This document shows, piece by piece, positions 51,243 through 61,122 of a stretch of 64,000 bases of DNA. The translations under genes were made by a program, and so were the position numbers. Source of the stretch: Pseudomonas sp. MAG733B (lineage in GTDB: Bacteria; Pseudomonadota; Gammaproteobacteria; Pseudomonadales; Pseudomonadaceae). Under the pieces are notes generated by a model, which worked only from the letters and a program-made list of their open reading frames with translations, searched no databases and was not told the DNA's origin. The stretch covers positions 1,674,001-1,738,000 of the forward strand of contig NZ_CP145732.1 of assembly GCF_036884845.1 (NCBI RefSeq), in the 5' to 3' direction. Position 1 is the stretch's first letter. The number at the start of each line of letters is the position of its first letter.

Positions 51243-52367
51243 TTAGGCAACGGCCACCGTCGAAGGTCGGTTCAAACGCTTGTTGAACTCCAGCCATGCC
51301 CCCAGCAACGCCATCAACCCCGCACCCACCAGCGCCGTGAAGATTTGCATGGCGAAGGCGTCGTTGGTCAAGGCGTTGAGCATGTCCGCCAAAGGTGCGA
51401 GCAACACGCCCAGGCAGAAAATCTCCAGCGAGAAACGCCCCATGCGACAGCTTTGCTGTGCCAGCCAATTCTGCGTCCAGCCCGTATCGGGAAGCAATTT
51501 GGCGGTGACATAAGCCAGCGCCAGAAAGTGCAGCAGACGCGCAGGCGAGAGGTTGGTCTTGCTGATCGGGTAGATCAGGTTGCTCAGGCCGGACGGCACC
51601 AGAGCGTCGTGAATCTGCGGCCAGCGCCACAACACAGTCAACACGCCGGTGACCACAACGTACACCGCTGCCGTCATGAACAACGGCTGACGGATTAACG
51701 GTCGGCTCTCGGGCAAGCGCGGTCGTTGTGAGTGAATCGCGGCGGCGCCGCCGAGGACAAACAGCAATTGCCAGGCAACCGGGTTGAAGTACCACACGCC
51801 GTCCTTGATCGCGGCCAGATTCCAGTCGGCCAACGGCACCATCAGGTACAACGCCACCGACATCGCCACCACCACCCAGGTCTTGCGCACCAGTATCGGC
51901 AGCGCCAGCGGCAACCCTGCCAGCAGCACGATGTACAGCGGCAGCGGGTCCATCAGGTTGGGTTTGAAGCGCAGCAGCAGTTCATCGATCAAGGCCTGTT
52001 GCGGGTCGCTGATGAAGTGGTGCATGCCCATTTCTTCGACCAGATCGCGGGTTTCCACATGGCTGTTGGCGAAGAACACGATGCCCATCAGCATCGCCAG
52101 CAGAAAAATGTGCACCACATACAGCACCCAGGCACGGCGCAGGATTTTCACGCAGGCGATGAGAAATCCTTCCCGCGCCAGGACTTTGCCGTAGGCCAGC
52201 ACCGCCGCATACCCGGCCAGGAACACGAAGACTTCGGCCGCATCGCTGAAGCCAAAGTTACGCAAGGTGATTTGACCCAAAGGGTTGTGGGGCACGTGAT
52301 CCCAGAAGATGAAGATCAGTGCCAGACCGCGAAAAAAGTCGATCCGGTGATCGCGCGCTAACGTCAT
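51243..52367 (-). CDS. OpgC-family membrane acyltransferase
   Basis: A 374-residue protein with about ten membrane helices. The opening RDHRIDFFRGLALIFIFWDH is the OpgC/acyltransferase-3 signature with catalytic His and Arg/Asp, and FSDAAEVFVFLAGYAAVLAYG follows. OpgC adds succinyl groups to periplasmic glucans in other bacteria. The ATG at 52367 was preferred over upstream in-frame codons that add non-membrane sequence. It is divergent from the gtr cassette, so a role in modifying surface or periplasmic glycans is plausible. Substrate unproven. Confidence 0.8.
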   Translation of the reverse strand: MTLARDHRIDFFRGLALIFIFWDHVPHNPLGQITLRNFGFSDAAEVFVFLAGYAAVLAYGKVLAREGFLIACVKILRRAWVLYVVHIFLLAMLMGIVFFANSHVETRDLVEEMGMHHFISDPQQALIDELLLRFKPNLMDPLPLYIVLLAGLPLALPILVRKTWVVVAMSVALYLMVPLADWNLAAIKDGVWYFNPVAWQLLFVLGGAAAIHSQRPRLPESRPLIRQPLFMTAAVYVVVTGVLTVLWRWPQIHDALVPSGLSNLIYPISKTNLSPARLLHFLALAYVTAKLLPDTGWTQNWLAQQSCRMGRFSLEIFCLGVLLAPLADMLNALTNDAFAMQIFTALVGAGLMALLGAWLEFNKRLNRPSTVAVA

Positions 52368-52619
52368 GACGGCAGGCTCGTAAACGGGGTGTTGAACAAA
52401 GGAGTAGTCGAAGACGACAAAGATTACATGCCGCTCATCGGCGGCGCGCAGGGTGGACTGATTCGCTCGCAATTGCAAAGCCGGGGTATTTCGGAATGTC
52501 TCCTGCCTGTGCCTCAGGCCCTTACCACTGGTCTGAAAGGCACACGAACCTGCGATTTCTGACAGTAGACAAGCTCCAATACGTATGGGATTACAAGGTT
52601 CCAATAAAGGACTGTCAGC

Positions 52620-52994
52620 ATGAGACGTTTATGGAAAGGGTTGTCCAGCTACACGGTGATCGGGGTCGCCAACACCCTTATTCACTGGCAGATTTTTTTC
52701 CTGCTCAGCGTCGCAGCGGGGTTGCGTCAGGCTGTGAGCAATCTGGCGGCGTTCTGCGTAGCGGCTTCGTTTTCCTTCTACATGAATGCGCTCTACACCT
52801 TTGATAGCAAAATGTCGGTCGGCGGTTATCTGCTGTTCATGGCGGCGATGGGGGCGTTGAGTTTTGGCGTCGGCTATGCCGGTGACCTGTGGCGGTTACA
52901 TGGTTTGCTCACCGTGGCGATGTTTTCTGCGATGAGTCTGGTGTTCGGTTTCCTGTTTTCCAAGTACGTGGTGTTTCGCGAGCGTGACGCATGA
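52620..52994 (+). CDS. gtrA: GtrA-family flippase
   Basis: A 124-residue protein with four membrane helices of the GtrA family, which flips undecaprenyl-phosphate-glucose across the inner membrane. Typical pieces are [13 protein letters not shown] at the start and [11 protein letters not shown] in the middle, with [13 protein letters not shown] at the end. It overlaps gtrB by four bases (ATGA) and is the first gene of a three-gene cassette. Confidence 0.88.
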   Translation: MRRLWKGLSSYTVIGVANTLIHWQIFFLLSVAAGLRQAVSNLAAFCVAASFSFYMNALYTFDSKMSVGGYLLFMAAMGALSFGVGYAGDLWRLHGLLTVAMFSAMSLVFGFLFSKYVVFRERDA

Positions 52995-53929
52995 AAATCT
53001 CGCTCATTGTTCCGGTGTTCAACGAAGAGCAGGCGATCGATATTTTCTACCAGGCTGTGCGGCGTGAGTTGAAGCTCGATGCCGAGGTGGAGATTTTGTT
53101 CATCAACGACGGCAGTTCCGACCGCACGGCCGAACAGGCCACCGCCCTGGCGCAAGCAGACGATCAGGTCATGCTGATCAATTTTTCCCGCAACTTCGGC
53201 AAGGAGCCCGCGCTGTTCGCCGGCCTGGAACATGCTACCGGCGACGCGGTCATCCCGATGGACGTCGACCTGCAGGACCCGATCAGCGTCATCCCGTTGC
53301 TGATCGAGCAATGGCAAAAAGGCGCTGACGTGGTGCTGGCGAAACGTCGGGACCGTCATTCCGACAGTTATCTGAAACGCCACAGCGCATCGTTGTTCTA
53401 TCACCTGTTGAATCGAATTTCGTACACCCGTATCGAAGAAAACGTCGGCGATTTTCGTCTCATGGATCGCAAGGTGGTCGATGTGATTCGTGCACTGCCC
53501 GAGCATCAGCTGTTCATGAAAGGCGTGTTGTCCTGGGCCGGGTTCAACACCGTCGTGGTCGAATACGAGCGCGCCCCGCGCGTGGCGGGTAATAGCAAAT
53601 TCAACGTCTGGAAACTGTGGAACCTGGCACTGGAAGGCGTGACCTCGTTCAGCACCGTGCCTTTGCGGCTATGGACTTACGTCGGTGGGGCTGTGTCGAT
53701 CTTCGCCGTGCTGTACGCGGTGTACATGGTGCTGGACAAGATTCTCAACGGCAACAGCGTGCCCGGTTACCCGTCGCTGATGACGGCCATTCTGTTTCTC
53801 GGCGGCGTGCAATTGATCGGCATCGGCATTCTCGGGGAGTACATCGGCCGGATCTACATCGAAGCCAAGCATCGGCCGCGCTATGTGGTCAAAGACATCG
53901 TTGGCGGCAAAGACCGGCGCGAGCGCTGA
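52991..53929 (+). CDS. gtrB: Bactoprenol glucosyltransferase
   Basis: A 312-residue GT2 glycosyltransferase that transfers glucose from UDP-glucose to undecaprenyl phosphate. The GT-A nucleotide-binding part ([29 protein letters not shown] with the DxD motif) is followed by two C-terminal membrane helices (about 225-300). The stop is one base from the start of the next gene. The donor made here is used by the third protein. Confidence 0.92.
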   Translation: MKISLIVPVFNEEQAIDIFYQAVRRELKLDAEVEILFINDGSSDRTAEQATALAQADDQVMLINFSRNFGKEPALFAGLEHATGDAVIPMDVDLQDPISVIPLLIEQWQKGADVVLAKRRDRHSDSYLKRHSASLFYHLLNRISYTRIEENVGDFRLMDRKVVDVIRALPEHQLFMKGVLSWAGFNTVVVEYERAPRVAGNSKFNVWKLWNLALEGVTSFSTVPLRLWTYVGGAVSIFAVLYAVYMVLDKILNGNSVPGYPSLMTAILFLGGVQLIGIGILGEYIGRIYIEAKHRPRYVVKDIVGGKDRRER

Positions 53930-53930
53930 C

Positions 53931-55451
53931 ATGGGGCGCTTCAGCGATTTTTTCATCAAGGAACTCGGGCGCCGGCAGGTCTGGGTGTTTTTTCTGTTTG
54001 CAACCTTTTTGTATATTCTGCCGTTGGTGCTTGCGGACTTTCCCTATCTTGATGACAACTGGCGCTTATTAACAAATGGTATAGCGACCGGTATGGAATG
54101 GCCCGAGCAAGGGCGTTTATTTGCTGCGCTCTACTACAATATCCTGACCTTCAGTAATGCCTCACCGAACATTTTTCCCTTGCCGTTGTTGGTCGCCACG
54201 GTGGTTATGGCGTCTGCTCTGACAAGCCTCACATTTCACTACTTCCGCCGCCCAACCATCTCCGACAGTCTGGTGCTGCTGCCACTCTGGTACAACCCGT
54301 TCTTCTTGCAGAATTTGTCCTATCAGTACGATGGTCCGGCCATGGCACTAAGTGTTTCGGCCGCGATTTACGCAATCACCTTTCATCACCCTTCACGAAC
54401 TCTGCAATGGCTGGTGCCAGCATTCCTTATTGCGTTGGCGTTGGGGCTTTATCAAATCAGCTTGAACGTGTTTCTGGGCTTGTGTTGTATGGAAGTACTC
54501 AGGTGCGCCAATGACAAAGTGGCATGGTCGCGGTGGTGTAGTTTATTGGGCTGGAAGCTCGCTCAACTGGTTTTGGGCTGGTTGATTTACAGTGTCAGCG
54601 CTTATCCGTTCATGGATCAGAATCGCACGAAATTACTGGATTGGTCGGCGCGGCCTTTGGTGCAAACATTCATCAACCTCGGTCGGGTGGTTGATAACGT
54701 AATGTTGTTGCTCCATGGCGGCTTTGGCTGGGTATTCGCCGGATTGGTGCTGTGCGCGATTGCCGGCAGTATTCGCCTTGGATTGACCATTAACGAGCTG
54801 AAAGAAAGTGGCCTGAAAAAATTTCTGGTCGGCTTGGTGTGTGTGCTGACAATTCCAGTTCTCATGATCCTGGTATCAGGGGTCGCTTTGTTTTTCCGCG
54901 ACTTCAACGTGGGTCTGAGAACCTTTATGGGATTTGCGGTACTTCTGGTGTTTTTGTTCTATTTGAGCCATCTGGTGCTGATATCGATCCATCAGCGTCT
55001 GCCTCTGTTATTGCTCATCCCATTGTTGGCGATGTTATCGCTGTCTTTTGCGTATGGGCGCGTATTGACGGTGCAGAAAACTTTCGTCACCAGCGCTCTA
55101 TTCGGTCTTGGGTACGACATAGCGTCACACCAGAAATTGCGTGAGGCCAAACTCATTTACATGTCCGATACCTACTCCGATTACTGGCTAGTGGGTGCAG
55201 CCGCAACGTTCAAACAGATACCCGTATTGAAAACATTACTGAGCAACGATTTTTATATGTTGGCCGAGAATCTGCCGAAAGTTGGCATCACTAACGTCGT
55301 TATGGAAAGAGAGCGGCGCAATGCGACGCGGGTGGGGTATCAGCATCTCCCGCCGCTGGTTGAGAGCCAGTACTACCGGATTTACCTGATTGGCGATTAC
55401 GGTTTCATCGTGTTCAAAGAGCCGGCCCCGATCAAATCGCTTCGGTGGTGA
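53931..55451 (+). CDS. GtrC-like glucosyltransferase (Glucos_trans_II family)
   Basis: A 506-residue membrane protein with ten or more helices and a soluble C-terminal part of about 100 residues. The segment DFPYLDDNWRLL near 35-46, with paired aspartates before the first loop, matches the acceptor-specific GtrC/GtrIV glucosyltransferases that attach glucose to O-antigen. This gene is strongly enriched in A/T compared with gtrA and gtrB, the usual picture since the third gene is the variable, strain-specific one. Start at 53931 is one base after the gtrB stop. The acceptor sugar is unknown. Confidence 0.82.
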   Translation: MGRFSDFFIKELGRRQVWVFFLFATFLYILPLVLADFPYLDDNWRLLTNGIATGMEWPEQGRLFAALYYNILTFSNASPNIFPLPLLVATVVMASALTSLTFHYFRRPTISDSLVLLPLWYNPFFLQNLSYQYDGPAMALSVSAAIYAITFHHPSRTLQWLVPAFLIALALGLYQISLNVFLGLCCMEVLRCANDKVAWSRWCSLLGWKLAQLVLGWLIYSVSAYPFMDQNRTKLLDWSARPLVQTFINLGRVVDNVMLLLHGGFGWVFAGLVLCAIAGSIRLGLTINELKESGLKKFLVGLVCVLTIPVLMILVSGVALFFRDFNVGLRTFMGFAVLLVFLFYLSHLVLISIHQRLPLLLLIPLLAMLSLSFAYGRVLTVQKTFVTSALFGLGYDIASHQKLREAKLIYMSDTYSDYWLVGAAATFKQIPVLKTLLSNDFYMLAENLPKVGITNVVMERERRNATRVGYQHLPPLVESQYYRIYLIGDYGFIVFKEPAPIKSLRW

Positions 55452-55475
55452 AGCGCAATGCCGGGGCCGTCGGGT

Positions 55476-57095
55476 TCAGGCAGCGGCCACTTCGTTGGGC
55501 TCAAAACTGTCTGCCCGCGCCATCTGCCACATCCGCGAATAGAACTCGCCATTCACTTCACCGGTCAGCAATTCGCCCGGTTTGAGGAACACATGCAGCT
55601 GGGAAAACAGCTTGATCTCGGTCGCCGACATGCGTCGCACCAAGTGCTTGGCCGACAGCTGCGACGGGTGTTCGAGGCCGGCGGCGGCGAGCATTTCGGC
55701 CAGGCCCTTGAGGGTGTTGCGGTGGAAGTTGTAGACGCGTTGGGCCTTGTCCGGCACCACCAATGCGCGCTGGCGCAAGGTGTCCTGAGTGGCGACACCG
55801 GTCGGGCATTTGTTGGTGTGGCAGCTTTGCGACTGGATGCAGCCGATGGCGAACATGAAGCCGCGCGCCGAGTTGGCCCAGTCGGCGCCGATGGCCAGCA
55901 CGCTGGCGATGTCGAAGGCGCTGACGATCTTGCCGCTGGCGCCGAGCTTGATCTTGTCCCGCAGGTTCAGGCCCACCAGGGTGTTGTGCACGAACAACAG
56001 ACCTTCACGCATCGGCACGCCGATGTGATCGGTGAATTCCACGGGCGCGGCGCCGGTGCCGCCTTCCTTGCCGTCGACGACGATAAAGTCCGGGAGGATC
56101 CCGGTTTCCAGCATGGCTTTGGCGATGCCCATGAATTCCCAAGGATGACCGAGGCAGAACTTGAAGCCCACCGGTTTGCCGCCGGACAGCTCACGCAATT
56201 GCTGGATGAAATGCATCATTTCGATTGGCGTGGAAAACGCGCTGTGGCGTGACGGCGAGACGCAGTCTTCGCCCATCATAATGCCGCGGGTTGCAGCGAT
56301 TTCCTTGGTGACTTTGTGCTTGGGCAGGATGCCGCCGTGGCCGGGTTTGGCGCCTTGGCTCATCTTGATTTCGATCATCCGCACTTGCGGCGTTTGCGCC
56401 TGCGCGGCGAAGCGTTCAGGGTCGAAACGGCCATCGCTGGTGCGGCAGCCGAAGTAGCCGCTGCCGAGCTCCCAGGTCAGGTCGCCGCCGTGTTCGCGGT
56501 GATAGGGGCTGATGCTGCCTTCACCGGTGTCGTGGGCGAAGTTGCCGAGCTTGGCGCCCTGGTTCAGCGCGCGAATGGCGTTGGCGCTGAGCGAGCCGAA
56601 ACTCATGGCCGAGATGTTGAACACCGACGCGGAGTACGGCTGGGTGCACTGCGGGCCGCCGACGGTCACGCGAAAACCGCTCGGGTCACTCAACGGCGCC
56701 GGACGCATGGAGTGGCCGATGAATTCGAAGCCCGACTGGTAAACGTCGATCAGGGTGCCGAACGGTTTGTCGGCGCTTTCATTCTTGGCCCGGGAATAGA
56801 CCAGCGAACGCTGGGACCGGGAAAAGGGCAGGGCGTCGCTGTCGGATTCGAGCAGGTACTGGCGGATTTCCGGGCGAATGCCTTCGACCAGATAGCGGAT
56901 ATTGCCGAGGATCGGATAGTTGCGGCGCACCGCGTGAGGGCTTTGCATCAGATCGAACAGGCCGATCAGGCTGAGCACGCCGGTGATGGCGGTGATTGGC
57001 CAGAGCCAGTCGTGTTCGAGGAAGGGCAGGCTGGCGAGGGTGAAGATCACACAGACGGCAAAGAAGGCGTAGCGGCTCAGGAGTGACAGGCTCAT
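55476..57095 (-). CDS. FMN-binding glutamate-synthase family protein
   Basis: A 539-residue protein with two N-terminal membrane helices (about 8-50) and a domain like the FMN/synthase core of glutamate synthase: SAMSFGSLSANAIRALNQGA, KEGGTGAAPVEF and the cysteine cluster SQSCHTNKCPTGVATQD (about 425-440). There is no glutaminase domain and no GltD partner next to it, so it is not a standard GOGAT. The membrane anchor suggests electron transfer with the respiratory chain. Substrate unknown. Confidence 0.85.
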   Translation of the reverse strand: MSLSLLSRYAFFAVCVIFTLASLPFLEHDWLWPITAITGVLSLIGLFDLMQSPHAVRRNYPILGNIRYLVEGIRPEIRQYLLESDSDALPFSRSQRSLVYSRAKNESADKPFGTLIDVYQSGFEFIGHSMRPAPLSDPSGFRVTVGGPQCTQPYSASVFNISAMSFGSLSANAIRALNQGAKLGNFAHDTGEGSISPYHREHGGDLTWELGSGYFGCRTSDGRFDPERFAAQAQTPQVRMIEIKMSQGAKPGHGGILPKHKVTKEIAATRGIMMGEDCVSPSRHSAFSTPIEMMHFIQQLRELSGGKPVGFKFCLGHPWEFMGIAKAMLETGILPDFIVVDGKEGGTGAAPVEFTDHIGVPMREGLLFVHNTLVGLNLRDKIKLGASGKIVSAFDIASVLAIGADWANSARGFMFAIGCIQSQSCHTNKCPTGVATQDTLRQRALVVPDKAQRVYNFHRNTLKGLAEMLAAAGLEHPSQLSAKHLVRRMSATEIKLFSQLHVFLKPGELLTGEVNGEFYSRMWQMARADSFEPNEVAAA

Positions 57096-57143
57096 ACGGT
57101 TTCCTTGGGTTCGGACTCAATGATTATGGCTACACACAAAACT

Positions 57144-57237
57144 TGTAGGAGCCGAGCTTGCTCGCGATGGCGTTGGGTCAGTCAACATTGATGCTGAATA
57201 TGAAACCGCAATCGCGAGCAAGCTTTGCTCCTACGGG
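57144..57237. repeat. REP doublet (family tgtaggagc...gctcgcga)
   Basis: Inverted pair between the glutamate-synthase-like gene and the LuxR gene; the right copy is slightly changed (aagctttgctcctacggg). Confidence 0.88.
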
Positions 57238-57247
57238 ATGTGCGACT

Positions 57248-58048
57248 TCAGGCATTTTGTGCCTGGAGAAAAATCGAAAACAGCTCGGACTGGGACTTGA
57301 TCCCCAGCTTGCTGTACATGTGTTTCTTATGGACTTTCACGGTTTCGATGGAGATTTCCAGTTTGCGGGCGATTTCCTTGCTGGAGCAGCCGCTGAGCAT
57401 CAAACGCCCGACATCCAGCTCCCGGGCGGTCAATTGCGCGCCTTTGAGTTGCTGCACTGAAGCTTCCAGTTGCACCCGCCAGTCGCCTTGTACCGGCGCT
57501 GGGGCGAGGGCCACCACTTCGTTGATCTCATAGGGAAGACGCTGGCGCAACAGTCCGAGCACCCACGGCTGGATCAACGACAGCAAGGCTATCTGCTGCG
57601 CGCTGAACCGCTGCTTGCTGCCCAGTGACAGGCACAGCGTACGGTCGCCTTCGAGCTGGCAATTAAACTGTATTTCGTCGGCCACGACATTCACACGAAA
57701 GTATCGTTGATAGTACTCGGTGAGTTCGAAATGCTCCGGCGCCACTTCCGACAGGCGATACAAACCGGTGCGCGATTGCTCGCGGCAGGCGATGTAGAAC
57801 GGATCGAGCAGGTACAGGCCGCGCAGGTAATCCTGGAACAACGGATCGGGGCCGCCGTCTTCGCCGGGGCATTCGGCGAACACTTGCGGGTGCTGGTCGG
57901 CGCTGAACAGCAGCGCCACCCAACTGTCGCAGGGCACGTACTGATCCAGCAAACGCAACAGCTGCGTCCAGAAATTGGGCTTGTCCAGGGCGTCGATCAA
58001 TTGCCCCACCGAACGGTGCCAGGCGATGTCGTCCAACGAGAGTGTCAT
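57248..58048 (-). CDS. LuxR-family transcriptional regulator
   Basis: A 266-residue regulator. The C-terminal helix-turn-helix at about 198-260 is a clear LuxR/GerE domain (LTARELDVGRLMLSGCSSKE, then ETVKVHKKHMYSKLGI). The N-terminal ~170 residues show no phosphorylation or autoinducer motif that can be recognised and probably bind a small molecule. It is divergent from the carbon-nitrogen hydrolase gene and is likely to control it and the permease that follows. Confidence 0.85.
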   Translation of the reverse strand: MTLSLDDIAWHRSVGQLIDALDKPNFWTQLLRLLDQYVPCDSWVALLFSADQHPQVFAECPGEDGGPDPLFQDYLRGLYLLDPFYIACREQSRTGLYRLSEVAPEHFELTEYYQRYFRVNVVADEIQFNCQLEGDRTLCLSLGSKQRFSAQQIALLSLIQPWVLGLLRQRLPYEINEVVALAPAPVQGDWRVQLEASVQQLKGAQLTARELDVGRLMLSGCSSKEIARKLEISIETVKVHKKHMYSKLGIKSQSELFSIFLQAQNA

Positions 58049-58174
58049 GCATCTACCCCTATCGTGTTACCCCAGCGGCGTGATTTCCCGGCCGCTTGCT
58101 TGCTGCGCATACTGGCGCACAGACAGCGACCGGGCAATCTTTCTCCCAGCCCGGCCTTAGAACAAGGAATACCC

Positions 58175-58996
58175 ATGAAGGTCGAACTCGCCCAATTGGC
58201 GGGCCGTGACAACGACACGGCTTACAACCTCGAACGTGCTCTGGAGGCGATCAACGCCTGCGCCGCCGACACGCAACTGATCATGTTTCCGGAAAGCCAC
58301 TTGATGGGCTTCCCGAGCGCCGAGTCCGTGGCCGATGTCGCCGAGCCGCTGGACGGCCCGACCGTCAGCGCGATTGTCGCTGCGGTCCGTGAGCGCAAGA
58401 TCGCCGTGGTCGTCGGCACCGCCGAGAACGACGACGGTCGCTTCTACAACACCACGCTGTTGATCACCCCCGAAGGCATCGCGCTGAAATACCGCAAGAC
58501 GCACCTGTGGGCGTCGGATCGCGGTGTGTTCGAGGCCGGCGACCGCTACGCCACGTGCCTGTGGAACGGTGTGCGCGTCGGCTTGCTGATCTGCTACGAC
58601 ATCGAATTCCCCGAAACCGCCCGCGCCCTGGCGCAACTCGGTGCCGAGTTGCTGCTGGTGACCAACGGCAACATGGACCCGTACGGCCCGACCCACCGCA
58701 CCGCGATCATGGCCCGCGCCCAGGAAAACCAGGCGTTCGCGCTGATGGTCAACCGGGTGGAAGAGGGCGATGGCGGGTTGTTGTTCGCCGGTGGCAGTGC
58801 GCTGGTCGATCCGCTGGGCACGCTGCTGTTCGAGGCCGGTCGTGAAGAGGGACAGTTTGCGGTGGAGCTGGACCTGAACCAGTTGACGGCGGCGCGCCAG
58901 GATTATCGCTATCTGGATGATCAGCGGCTGAAGTTGCCGGGGGAGATGGTTGAGCATGCCAGCGGACTTCGGGAGTTGCTGATTCCTGCTCGTTGA
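58175..58996 (+). CDS. Carbon-nitrogen hydrolase (nitrilase superfamily amidase)
   Basis: A 273-residue hydrolase with the full Glu-Lys-Cys triad: Glu in FPESHLMG (about Glu41), Lys in KYRKTHLW (about Lys109), and Cys in LLICYDIEFPE (about Cys145). The start MKVELAQLAG at 58175 has an acaagga site ahead. Members act on amides such as N-carbamoyl compounds or omega-amides. The PuuP-like permease downstream and the LuxR regulator upstream suggest uptake and breakdown of one nitrogen-containing compound, possibly a polyamine derivative. Confidence 0.85.
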   Translation: MKVELAQLAGRDNDTAYNLERALEAINACAADTQLIMFPESHLMGFPSAESVADVAEPLDGPTVSAIVAAVRERKIAVVVGTAENDDGRFYNTTLLITPEGIALKYRKTHLWASDRGVFEAGDRYATCLWNGVRVGLLICYDIEFPETARALAQLGAELLLVTNGNMDPYGPTHRTAIMARAQENQAFALMVNRVEEGDGGLLFAGGSALVDPLGTLLFEAGREEGQFAVELDLNQLTAARQDYRYLDDQRLKLPGEMVEHASGLRELLIPAR

Positions 58997-59025
58997 TCCG
59001 GATTCAATGCTGACCGGGCGGGAGC

Positions 59026-59102
59026 CTTCGCGAGCAAGCCCGCTCCCACATTTGATCTCGGGCGTTCACAAAACCAATGTGGGAGCGGGCTTGCTCGCGA
59101 AG
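59026..59102. repeat. REP doublet (family cttcgcgagcaagcccgctccc)
   Basis: Inverted pair of cttcgcgagcaagcccgctc units between the hydrolase and permease genes; the same family as at 24744. Confidence 0.9.
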
Positions 59103-59219
59103 AGGGCCTCATAGGCACCACACCTGCTGGACCATCACCCAAAAAACAACAATGCAACACCCGAAATTTGCGCCGAACTCGGCTCTGCCATAAATCTAAT
59201 AATTCCGGAGTAGTCGCTC

Positions 59220-60545
59220 ATGGCTCGTTTGCAACGCACCCTGTCACTGGGGTCGGTGGTGCTGTTTGGCATCGCCTACATGACGCCGATCATTGTGCTC
59301 GGCACCTTTGGCATCCTCGCTCAATCCACCGCCGGCATGGTGCCCGCCGCGTATCTGGCGGCACTCGTGGCGATGTTTTTCACCGCCATGAGCTACGGGC
59401 GCATGGCCTCGGCGTTCCCGGTGGCCGGTTCCGCCTACAGCTATGTGCGCAAAGCCATCAGCCCGAAACTCGGGTTCATCGCCGGTTGGGCGGTGCTGCT
59501 CGATTACCTGTTCCTGCCGATGGCGATCTGGCTGATCGGCGCGGCGTACCTCAACTCGGCGTTCCCGGCCGTGCCGCAGTGGATCTGGGTACTGGCGTTC
59601 ATCGGCATCACCAGCGCGATCAACATCGTCGGCCTGAAACTGGCCAACGGCATCAACGCCTTGCTGATGCTGGTGCAGTTCCTGGTGCTGATCACCTTCG
59701 TCGCGTTGTGCGTGCATTACGTCGGCGGCGATGCGAGCACGCCGCTGTGGTCGATCAAACCGTTCTTCAACGGCGACATGCAGATGCCGTTGATCATGAG
59801 CGGTGCGGCCATCGCCTGTTACTCGTTTCTCGGTTTCGACGCGGTCAGCACCCTCACCGAAGAAACCCGCGACCCACGCCGCACCATTCCACGGGCGATC
59901 ATGCTGATCACCCTGATTGGCGGCATGATTTTCGTCGGTGTGTCGTACTTCGTGCAGATCGCCCACCCGTCGTTCCAGTTCGACAGCGTCGACTCGGCGG
60001 CCTATGAAATTGCGCGCAACATCGGCGGCGACCTGTTCGTCTCGATCTTCCTGATCGGCCTGATTGTGGGCCAGTTCGCCTCGGGTCTGTCGGCCCAGGC
60101 CAGCGGTTCGCGCCTGCTCTACGCCATGGGCCGCGACGGCGTACTGCCGAAATCGTTTTTCGGCACCTTGCATGAGCGTTTCGGCACGCCGATCAACAGC
60201 ATCCTGCTGTGTGCTGTGGTGGCATTGCTTGCGCTGAAACTCGACGTCACCACTTCAACCTCGTTCATCAACTTCGGCGCGTTCCTGGCGTTCAGCCTGG
60301 TGAACCTGTCGGTGATCTTCCATTACTGGATCGGCGGCGAGAAAAAAGGCCTGCGCGAATTCGTGCTGTTCCTGCTCTTCCCGTTCATCGGTCTCGCGGC
60401 GGATTTGTGGCTGATGGTCAGCCTCGATCACCTCGCCATCTATCTCGGCCTGAGTTGGTTGGCGATTGGCGTGGTTTACCTCGCGGTGTTGACGGGTGGT
60501 TTCCGTCGCCAGCCGCCGGAGATGGATTTCCAAGAGACTGCATGA
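59220..60545 (+). CDS. APC-family permease (PuuP-like)
   Basis: A 441-residue inner-membrane transporter with about twelve helices. The N-terminus ARLQRTLSLGSVVLFGIAYM and the segment YSFLGFDAVSTLTEETRDP near 200-220 are typical of the APC group that contains the putrescine importer PuuP. Polyamine or amino-acid uptake is likely. It follows the hydrolase gene with a REP between them, so co-transcription would have to pass that hairpin. Confidence 0.87.
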   Translation: MARLQRTLSLGSVVLFGIAYMTPIIVLGTFGILAQSTAGMVPAAYLAALVAMFFTAMSYGRMASAFPVAGSAYSYVRKAISPKLGFIAGWAVLLDYLFLPMAIWLIGAAYLNSAFPAVPQWIWVLAFIGITSAINIVGLKLANGINALLMLVQFLVLITFVALCVHYVGGDASTPLWSIKPFFNGDMQMPLIMSGAAIACYSFLGFDAVSTLTEETRDPRRTIPRAIMLITLIGGMIFVGVSYFVQIAHPSFQFDSVDSAAYEIARNIGGDLFVSIFLIGLIVGQFASGLSAQASGSRLLYAMGRDGVLPKSFFGTLHERFGTPINSILLCAVVALLALKLDVTTSTSFINFGAFLAFSLVNLSVIFHYWIGGEKKGLREFVLFLLFPFIGLAADLWLMVSLDHLAIYLGLSWLAIGVVYLAVLTGGFRRQPPEMDFQETA

Positions 60546-60551
60546 CGCCTT

Positions 60552-60632
60552 TGTAGGAGCTGCCGAAGGCTGCGATCTTTTGATCTTGAAAAAACAAAGT
60601 CAAAAGATCGCAGCCTGCGGCAGCTCCTACAC
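60552..60632. repeat. REP doublet (family tgtaggagctgccgaaggctgcgatc)
   Basis: Inverted pair just after the permease stop, same family as at 27409, with a short A-rich centre. Confidence 0.9.
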
Positions 60633-60686
60633 AATCCGTGGAAGACATGTGATCCTTGCCGTTTTTGAGTCAAAGGTCTTTTTGTC

Positions 60687-61100
60687 ATGTCGACAACTAT
60701 CCACATCGCCGCCGCCCTGCTGATCGGCCCCGACGGACGAACCCTGCTGGTGCGCAAGCGCGGCACTCAGGCGTTCATGCAACCGGGCGGCAAGATCGAG
60801 CCCCATGAATTGCCTGTCCACGCTTTGGCTCGTGAGCTGGAAGAAGAGCTGGGTCTGGACATCGACCCGGTGCAGGCCGTTTATCTCGGGCATTTCTCGG
60901 CACCGGCCGCCAACGAGCCGGGCTTTGTCGTGCACGCCGAGATTTTTCAGCTGCACATCGATGTCGACGTGACCCCCGCGGCAGAGATCGAAGAAGTGCT
61001 CTGGATCGATCCGGCCACCGATGGCGATGTCACTCTGGCGCCATTGACACGGGACCTGATCCTGCCGTTTTATCGAGCTTCGCTGACCGCCATCGCCTGA
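60687..61100 (+). CDS. NUDIX hydrolase
   Basis: A 137-residue single-domain NUDIX protein with a complete box at about 34-56 (GGKIEPHELPVHALARELEE followed by ELG). The opening TIHIAAALLIGPDGRTLLV is the first strand pair. Substrate unknown; MutT/8-oxo-dGTP or a related nucleotide are options. The LysE gene follows with a 22-base gap and is likely in the same transcript. Confidence 0.87.
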   Translation: MSTTIHIAAALLIGPDGRTLLVRKRGTQAFMQPGGKIEPHELPVHALARELEEELGLDIDPVQAVYLGHFSAPAANEPGFVVHAEIFQLHIDVDVTPAAEIEEVLWIDPATDGDVTLAPLTRDLILPFYRASLTAIA

Positions 61101-61122
61101 TCATTCACGCAAGGGAACCGCC

